Shown here: positions 58,983 through 64,000 of the stretch, one piece after another | Numbering within the stretch: position 1 is the first letter of the stretch | Layout: each line of letters begins with the position of its first letter | From: Pseudomonas brassicacearum | GTDB lineage: Bacteria > Pseudomonadota > Gammaproteobacteria > Pseudomonadales > Pseudomonadaceae | Length of the DNA stretch: 64,000 nt | Direction: 5' to 3' | Assembly (NCBI RefSeq): GCF_000585995.1 | Contig: NZ_CP007410.1 | Location: forward strand, 1,267,430-1,331,429 | The notes under the pieces: model-generated | What the model was told of the DNA's origin: nothing | Databases searched by the model: none | The model's input: only the letters and a program-made list of their open reading frames with translations | Translations under genes and position numbers: made by a program

Positions 58983-59291
58983 ATGCGTATAGACGGCGTT
59001 CCCTCCCAGTCCTACCCCATCAAGCGCAAGCCTCGTGCAGGCAAAGCCGCTGAGCCTGAGTCTTTCGATGACATCGATGGCGAACTGGAATTTCCGTCTG
59101 AAGAGCAATTGGCCGCCCGTGCCGCCAAAGCCTCTGCGCAACGCCTGAGCAATCTTCCCGCCCGTCAGCAAGACATGCTGTATCACCGTTCCATGAGCCG
59201 CAGTGTGGCCACGGCCCTGGCCAGCTACCTGAGCACCGCCGGTTTCGTCGATTGGGATATGGAAGTGCTGGGACTCGACCTCTACATCTGA
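58983..59291 (+). CDS. Small conserved-looking protein, function unknown
   Basis: 102 residues. Basic N-terminus (KRKPRAGKAAE), acidic middle, and a predicted helix in QLAARAAKASAQRL; it ends LDLYI. No family recognised. The stop codon overlaps the start of the DUF72 gene in TGATG, so their translation is coupled. Upstream is a set of repeated AAAAGTCA boxes. Confidence 0.7.
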   Translation: MRIDGVPSQSYPIKRKPRAGKAAEPESFDDIDGELEFPSEEQLAARAAKASAQRLSNLPARQQDMLYHRSMSRSVATALASYLSTAGFVDWDMEVLGLDLYI

Positions 59292-60151
59292 TGGTGTTGC
59301 CTTATTACCTGGGCTGCCCGTCGTGGAGCGAAAACGCCTGGCGTGATTATCTTTATCCCCAGGACGCAAAAACCTCCGACTTCCTGAATCTCTATTCCCA
59401 AGTGTTCAATGCCGTGGAAGGCAATACGACTTTCTACGCCAGTCCCTCTGCGGCCATCGTCCAGCGTTGGGCCGACACCATGCCCGGGCATTTTCGCTTC
59501 ACCGCCAAATTACCCGGTGACATCAGCCACAATGGCGACTTGCGCGAGCGCCTGACAGCCACCGAAACCTTCGTGCAATTGCTTAGCCCCCTGGGTGAGC
59601 GGGTCTCGCCGTTCTGGCTGCAGTTATCCAAGGCTTTTACCCCCAATCGATTGCCCGAGTTGGCGGGTTTCATCGACGCCTTCGAGCGGCCGTTGGCCGT
59701 GGAGGTGCGCCACGATGAGTTCTTTGCCAAGGGCGATGCCGAACGGCGCCTCAATCGCCTGTTGCTCGACCGTGGCGTCGAGCGCATCTGCCTCGATCCC
59801 CGGGCGCTGTTCAGTTGCACCTCGACCGACCCTGCCGTGCTCCATGCTCAATCGAAAAAACCGCGGGTGCCAACCCGGCCGACGGCGTTCACCCAATGTC
59901 CGCAGGTGCGCTTCATCGGCCATCCGGTGCTGGAGGCCAACGAGCCATTCCTGACGCCCTGGGTAGAAAAAATCGCCGGGTGGATCGAAGAAGGGCGCAC
60001 GCCTTATATCTTCCTGCACACCGCCGACAACCTGCTGGCGGCAAAGCTCGCGCAGCACTTTCACCGCCGCTTGATGAGTCGTTTGCCTGGCTTGCCGGCC
60101 CTGCCTGAGCTATATAGAGAGCCCGCCGCCGAGCAACTGGGTTTGCTCTGA
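59291..60151 (+). CDS. DUF72 family protein
   Basis: 286 residues with the DUF72 TIM-barrel text: LGCPSWSENAWRDYLYP, FNAVEGNTTFYASPS, FRFTAKLPGDISH, VEVRHDEFF, and PYIFLHTADN near the end. Function unproven. Start at ATG 59291, overlapping the preceding gene; the frame upstream lacks a better site. Confidence 0.88.
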   Translation: MVLPYYLGCPSWSENAWRDYLYPQDAKTSDFLNLYSQVFNAVEGNTTFYASPSAAIVQRWADTMPGHFRFTAKLPGDISHNGDLRERLTATETFVQLLSPLGERVSPFWLQLSKAFTPNRLPELAGFIDAFERPLAVEVRHDEFFAKGDAERRLNRLLLDRGVERICLDPRALFSCTSTDPAVLHAQSKKPRVPTRPTAFTQCPQVRFIGHPVLEANEPFLTPWVEKIAGWIEEGRTPYIFLHTADNLLAAKLAQHFHRRLMSRLPGLPALPELYREPAAEQLGLL

Positions 60152-60183
60152 GGCCGATCCCTCTCTGCTTAGGAGCGAACTAC

Positions 60184-61005
60184 ATGGATGCGCAAACCCG
60201 TCGAGCCCAGGCGTTCAAGGCCCTGCACGAACGCGAAGGGGCTTTTGTCATCCCCAATCCGTGGGACGCCGGTTCCGCCAAGATGCTGGCCAGCCTCGGC
60301 TTCGAGGCCTTGGCGACGACCAGTGCCGGTCACGCTTTTTCCCTGGCCCGGCCTGATGGTGCATTGGGGCTGGAAGACACCCTGGCCAACGTACGGGCGA
60401 TTGTCGCCGCCACTGATCTGCCGGTGGCGGTCGACCTGGAGAACGGTTTCGCCGACGCGCCCGAGGATTGCGCCCGCAACCTGCTCCGTGCGGCGCAGGC
60501 CGGTGCGGTAGGTGGCTCCATCGAAGATGCCACCGGGCGCGAAGACAGCCCGATCTATTGCTTCGAGCATGCGGTGGCACGGGTCAAGGCCGCCGCCGAT
60601 GCCGTGCGCAGCTTGCCGTACCCCTTCCTGTTGACCGCCCGGGCGGAGAACTTCCTGCACGGCAACCCTGATCTGGATGACACGATCCGTCGCCTGAAGG
60701 CGTTTGCCGAGGCCGGTGCCGACGTGCTCTACGCCCCGGGGCTCAGCTCGGCCAAACAAGTGCTCGCGGTGGTGCAGGCCGTGGCGCCGAAGCCGGTGAA
60801 TGTGTTGATGTCCGGCGCGCTGGACCTGACGCTGGAGCAGTTGAGCGAACTGGGGGTCAAGCGCATCAGCGTCGGATCGGCCCTGGCCTTGGCCGCGTAT
60901 GGCGAGTTTTTCCGCGCGGCCGAGGAAATCCAGCAGCAGGGCACGTTCACGTTCACCCGTCGCGCGATGCCGTTCAAACAGGCTAACCAATTATTCAAGG
61001 GTTGA
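60184..61005 (+). CDS. Isocitrate lyase / PEP mutase family enzyme
   Basis: 273 residues, TIM-barrel. Text such as IPNPWDAGSAKML, DLENGFADAPED (metal-binding Asp region) and GGSIEDATG places it in the PEP mutase/isocitrate lyase superfamily. Members include oxaloacetate decarboxylases and C-C lyases; the reaction here cannot be assigned. AGGAG lies 8 bases before the ATG. Confidence 0.85.
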   Translation: MDAQTRRAQAFKALHEREGAFVIPNPWDAGSAKMLASLGFEALATTSAGHAFSLARPDGALGLEDTLANVRAIVAATDLPVAVDLENGFADAPEDCARNLLRAAQAGAVGGSIEDATGREDSPIYCFEHAVARVKAAADAVRSLPYPFLLTARAENFLHGNPDLDDTIRRLKAFAEAGADVLYAPGLSSAKQVLAVVQAVAPKPVNVLMSGALDLTLEQLSELGVKRISVGSALALAAYGEFFRAAEEIQQQGTFTFTRRAMPFKQANQLFKG

Positions 61006-61021
61006 TGCCCGAGGCAGTGTC

Positions 61022-61720
61022 GTGCGGTTTTTGAAAGGTTTAATGGTCCTAGCGCTGATCGTTGGCTTCGCGGCGCTGGCGGTATGGCGTGGCTGGCTGT
61101 CGCTGCCGCCACAATGGAATCCCTGGGCGCCCCTGGACGTCAATCAGCCACCCAACCTGCTGACCCGCTACAAGCTCATGGCCCTGCGCAACGACCCGCA
61201 GCTGTGTGACCAGGCACTCGCCACCTCGGGGCTGCGGACCGCTCGCCAGGCCGACAGTGGCGCCAATACGTCGTGCCCGTTGACCAACGTGTTGAGGGTG
61301 CAGGGAGGTGAGGTGGCACTGAGCAGCAGTTTCCTCGCCAGTTGTCCATTGGCGGTGGCCTTCGCGCTGTTCGAGCGTCATGCGCTGCAGCCGGCGGCAG
61401 CGGCGGCCTACGGGCAGAAAGTGACGCGGGTCGATCACCTCGGCAGTTTTGCCTGTCGCAACATGTACGGTCGGGAAAGCGGGGCGCGCAGCCAGCACGC
61501 GACGGCCAGTGCGTTGGATATCGCCGGGTTTCGCCTGGCCGATGGTCGCACGGTCAGCGTGCTCAGGGATTGGCCGAAGGATAACGCCGACGCGCGGTTC
61601 CTGCGGCAGGTACGCGAGGGCGCCTGCGATATGTTCAGTGTGGTCTTGAGTCCGGATTACAACGCGGCCCACCGCAACCATTTTCATCTGGATGTGGGGC
61701 CATGGTGGATCTGTCGCTAG
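61022..61720 (+). CDS. Extensin-like domain protein
   Basis: 232 residues. N-terminal membrane anchor (about 4-24), then the bacterial extensin-like C domain (PF06904 type) with conserved cysteines, SQHATASALDIAGF and the His pair HRNHFHLDV; the His/Asp set resembles LAS metallopeptidases acting on peptidoglycan. GTG start at 61022 with GAGG about 8 bases upstream; upstream reading is through the preceding gene. Activity inferred only. Confidence 0.82.
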   Translation: MRFLKGLMVLALIVGFAALAVWRGWLSLPPQWNPWAPLDVNQPPNLLTRYKLMALRNDPQLCDQALATSGLRTARQADSGANTSCPLTNVLRVQGGEVALSSSFLASCPLAVAFALFERHALQPAAAAAYGQKVTRVDHLGSFACRNMYGRESGARSQHATASALDIAGFRLADGRTVSVLRDWPKDNADARFLRQVREGACDMFSVVLSPDYNAAHRNHFHLDVGPWWICR

Positions 61721-61733
61721 TGTCCTGAGCGGG

Positions 61734-62354
61734 TCAGGCAGCGATACGCAGGTTCTGCAGCACGATCGGGCGTGCCCAGCGGGTGTCGAAGTCCAGTTGT
61801 TTCTGCTGTGCCACGAGCTCTTCTTCCGGGAACGGTGGGAAGGGCTTGTCCAGCAGGTCGAGTTCGAACTCGGCAATCGGCAGGTGCAATGGACGCGGCT
61901 GCGGTGCCGGGCCAGGTTCAGGCAGCGGTTGGCCGGCGGCGAGGACGAGCGGGCGGACCCAATGGCTCTCGAAGGTCTGCTGTTTTTGCTGGGCGGCGAT
62001 TTCTTCCGCTGGGAAGGGCGGGAAAGGTTTGTCCAGCAGGTCGAGTTCGAATTCGGCGATGGGCAGGAACAGCGGCTCAGGCGGTTTGACCGGGGTTTCG
62101 ATCACTTCGCAGGTGCGCTGGCTGACAATGTGTTCCAGCAGTTCGGCGCCGAGGGTTGGTTCAACCGCTTCATCGAGGGCGACTGGCTGGTAGCTGCCAG
62201 GCACCGGAGCGTTATCACCCAGTTGATCGGCCAGGGCCCGGGCGAAAAAATCTTGCCACAGGTGACTGACGCCGCTCAGGGCTTGGGTGTTTCGCAGGCT
62301 GTAATCGCCGTAAGGGGAGATAACGCCTATCGATGTGGATTGAATGTCTGACAT
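61734..62354 (-). CDS. Protein with internal 61-residue duplication, function unknown
   Basis: 206 residues. After an N-terminal region (about 1-96), a 42-residue block (97-138) is followed by a Pro-rich spacer and a near-copy (158-199), so the period is 61. Both begin LPIAEFELDLLDKPFPPFP and then have a QQKQ-x5-W-x-RP core. The two blocks share high DNA identity as well, so the duplication is either recent or kept uniform by conversion. No signal peptide or membrane helix. Convergent with the extensin gene, divergent from rsmJ. Confidence 0.75.
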   Translation of the reverse strand: MSDIQSTSIGVISPYGDYSLRNTQALSGVSHLWQDFFARALADQLGDNAPVPGSYQPVALDEAVEPTLGAELLEHIVSQRTCEVIETPVKPPEPLFLPIAEFELDLLDKPFPPFPAEEIAAQQKQQTFESHWVRPLVLAAGQPLPEPGPAPQPRPLHLPIAEFELDLLDKPFPPFPEEELVAQQKQLDFDTRWARPIVLQNLRIAA

Positions 62355-62462
62355 TTTTCTCGGTCGACGCTCAGCTCTGGCAAAATGCCGTTCACCTTTG
62401 TTATCGGCCGTTTTTGCCGATCATTAATTTTTTGAGCATGTTTCCTTGAATGAACAACTTCC

Positions 62463-63245
62463 ATGAGTGAGCAATCGGCGCCCTGTCGCATCCATGTCCA
62501 AGCCTTGGCCCCCGCCTTCCAGCCCCAGGCCGAGCAGTGGGCCGAGCGGCTTGGCCTGCCTTTACAGGTGGACGATGGCGAGTTTGCCTTGCAGGTCGGC
62601 GAGCAAGGGCTGCAATTGCAGCAACTGGGGCCGGACGCGCCGGGGCCGGTGCGAGTGGACTTCGTCGAGGGCGGCGCAGCCCATCGTCGGTTGTACGGCG
62701 GCGGTAGCGGCCAGATGATCGCCAAAGCAGTCGGGATCGCCCAGGGTGTGCGTCCGCGGGTGCTGGATGCCACCGCCGGGTTGGGCAAGGATGCGTTTGT
62801 GCTGGCCAGCCTGGGGTGTGAAATGAGCCTGATCGAGCGCCAGCCGCTGATTGGGGCGCTGCTGGAAGACGGCCTGGCCCGCGCGGCGGAGGATTTCGAC
62901 GTGGCGCCCATCGTGGCGCGCATGCGCTTGCTCAAGGGCAATTCCATCGAGGTGATGCGCAACTGGGAGGGCGAGCCACCCCAGGTCATCTACCTGGACC
63001 CGATGTTTCCTCATCGTGAGAAAACAGCCCTGGTGAAGAAGGAAATGCGCCTGTTCCGGCCCCTGGTGGGCGATGACCAGGACGCCCCGGCACTGCTGGC
63101 CGCGGCCCTGGCCCTGGCGACTCACCGGGTGGTGGTCAAGCGTCCACGCAAAGCCCCGTGTATCGAAGGGCCGAAGCCGAGTCATGGCCTCGATGGCAAA
63201 TCCAGCCGGTATGACATCTACCCCAAGAAAGCGCTCAAGCCCTGA
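62463..63245 (+). CDS. rsmJ: 16S rRNA (guanine-N2)-methyltransferase RsmJ
   Basis: 260 residues. Methylates G1516 of 16S rRNA. SAM motif [13 protein letters not shown], catalytic-loop [12 protein letters not shown], and the C-terminal [11 protein letters not shown] typical of the YhiQ/RsmJ family. Preceded by a short divergent promoter zone. Confidence 0.95.
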   Translation: MSEQSAPCRIHVQALAPAFQPQAEQWAERLGLPLQVDDGEFALQVGEQGLQLQQLGPDAPGPVRVDFVEGGAAHRRLYGGGSGQMIAKAVGIAQGVRPRVLDATAGLGKDAFVLASLGCEMSLIERQPLIGALLEDGLARAAEDFDVAPIVARMRLLKGNSIEVMRNWEGEPPQVIYLDPMFPHREKTALVKKEMRLFRPLVGDDQDAPALLAAALALATHRVVVKRPRKAPCIEGPKPSHGLDGKSSRYDIYPKKALKP

Positions 63246-63258
63246 GGCCGCGTCGCCT

Positions 63259-63336
63259 GCATCGCGAGCAAGCTCGCTCCCACATTGGATCTGTAGCGTT
63301 TATCAAACCCTGTGGGAGCGAGCTTGCTCGCGATGA
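63259..63336. repeat. REP pair, family A
   Basis: CGAGCTTGC subtype, GTGGGAG ends facing inwards, between rsmJ and the convergent TetR-type gene. Confidence 0.9.
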
Positions 63337-63371
63337 GGCCCTCCCAGCCAGCGAAAGGCTACCGGCTCGAC

Positions 63372-64000
63372 CTATGGCCGATAAGCCCGCACAAACAACC
63401 CCACCACTTCCTGTACATGGGCCTCGGCGGCTTCGCCTTCCAATTGAGGGCCGCAGCCGTATAACAAGCGGAAATTCGCCGCGCCCTTGATCAGGCAGAA
63501 AAAATGCTCGGCGGCATTGCGCGGTTTGTCGATGTTCAGGGCACCACTTTGGTTGACCTTGTTCAGCAGCCGCTCCATGCCCGAGAGCATCCGCTGGGGC
63601 CCGCTTCGTAGAAAATCGTCGAGAGCTTCGGATCCTGGCTGCCCAGGGCCATGATCAGCCGATGCAGGTTCACCGATTCGTCGCTGTTGATCAGTTGGTT
63701 AAAGCCACGGGCAATGTTCAACAACACATTCTCAATCGGCACGCCATCAGGCCATTCGTAAAACAGCGGCGGCACCTGTTCCTCGCACTTGGCCAGGACG
63801 GCAGCGGAAAACAGCGTTTCCTTGTCGTTGAAGTGGCTGTAGACCGTCAGTTTAGACACGCCCGCCTCAGCGGCGACGGCGTCCATGCTGGTACTGGCAT
63901 ACCCCAGGCTCAGGAACAGTTTTTTTGCCGCGTCGAGAATGGCTTGGCGTTTGGCCAGGTCCTTCGGACGGCCAGGGCCGTTGGGAGGTGAAAGATTGTT
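63372..64000 (-). pseudogene. TetR/AcrR-family regulator with frameshift, 5' end beyond window
   Basis: Reading from the right edge, the first frame gives GRPKDLAKRQAILDAAKK, the HTH SMDAVAAEAGVSKLTVY and on to FYEAGP, then meets a frameshift at about 63595-63605 where GGGCCCC appears one base short; the other frame then continues with RMLSGMERLL to the stop at 63372. Together they form a full TetR domain with an AefR-like C-terminal part. Two explanations fit: a real pseudogene, or a sequencing or assembly error in the GC-run. The P. aeruginosa region near rsmJ has efflux-pump TetR repressors, so a repressor role would fit. Confidence 0.75.

Overview
The window is chromosomal DNA of a fluorescent Pseudomonas, most likely the P. 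fluorescens complex. Four things point there: high GC with G/C-ending codons; core gene strings in an order I recall from P. aeruginosa (ypjD-ffh-rpsP-rimM-trmD-rplS, xerD-dsbC-hom-thrC, wsp-prfB-lysS, ppc, adk-tsaB, rsmJ); a complete Wsp chemosensory operon; and many paired REP sequences of the kinds typical of this group. I see no rRNA, tRNA, CRISPR array, insertion sequence or prophage.

Layout. 1-7.2 kb (mostly minus strand): a YhhN fragment, a chagasin-type protease inhibitor, a Lon-family protease behind a textbook heat-shock promoter, an MHS-type transporter, a CNNM/CBS membrane protein and YpjD. 7.4-11 kb (plus): ffh, then rpsP-rimM-trmD-rplS, closed by a strong terminator. 11-16 kb: xerD, dsbC, hom, thrC. 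16-25.3 kb: a receptor protein that looks like the front half of a BvgS-type kinase, a DUF3509 protein, a class III CoA-transferase, yaeQ, recJ, an Old Yellow Enzyme and opgD. 25.3-26.8 kb: an AT-richer accessory patch with a 61-residue orphan protein and a VapBC-like toxin-antitoxin pair preceded by a perfect-arm palindrome. 26.8-35.2 kb (all minus): a polyamine module consisting of two paralogous gamma-aminobutyraldehyde dehydrogenases flanking a ydcSTUV ABC importer, with a LysR gene upstream. 36.4-44.8 kb: wspABCDEFR, a surface-sensing pathway ending in the diguanylate cyclase WspR. 45-52 kb: prfB with its programmed +1 frameshift, lysS, a TetR regulator, a lipoprotein, a QEGLA-motif (DUF1704) protein, an alpha/beta hydrolase and a small membrane protein. 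52-64 kb: an OmpA/DUF4398 lipoprotein pair, ppc, adk, tsaB, a DUF72 gene, a PEP-mutase-family enzyme, an extensin-like protein, a protein with a 61-residue internal duplication, rsmJ, and a TetR gene that carries a frameshift and runs off the end.

Seventeen paired inverted REP elements (REPIN-like) of two sequence families are scattered between genes, about one per 3.8 kb. No REP-associated transposase gene is in the window, so any enzyme moving them lies elsewhere. One pair joins arms from two subfamilies, and one sits inside the ydc operon between the binding-protein gene and the ATPase gene.

Most of the window is conserved core genome. I did not find a convincing new multi-gene system. 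The items least explained by known biology are the kinase-less BvgS-like receptor, the duplicated-repeat protein next to rsmJ, and the DUF1704-centred lipoprotein/hydrolase cluster.
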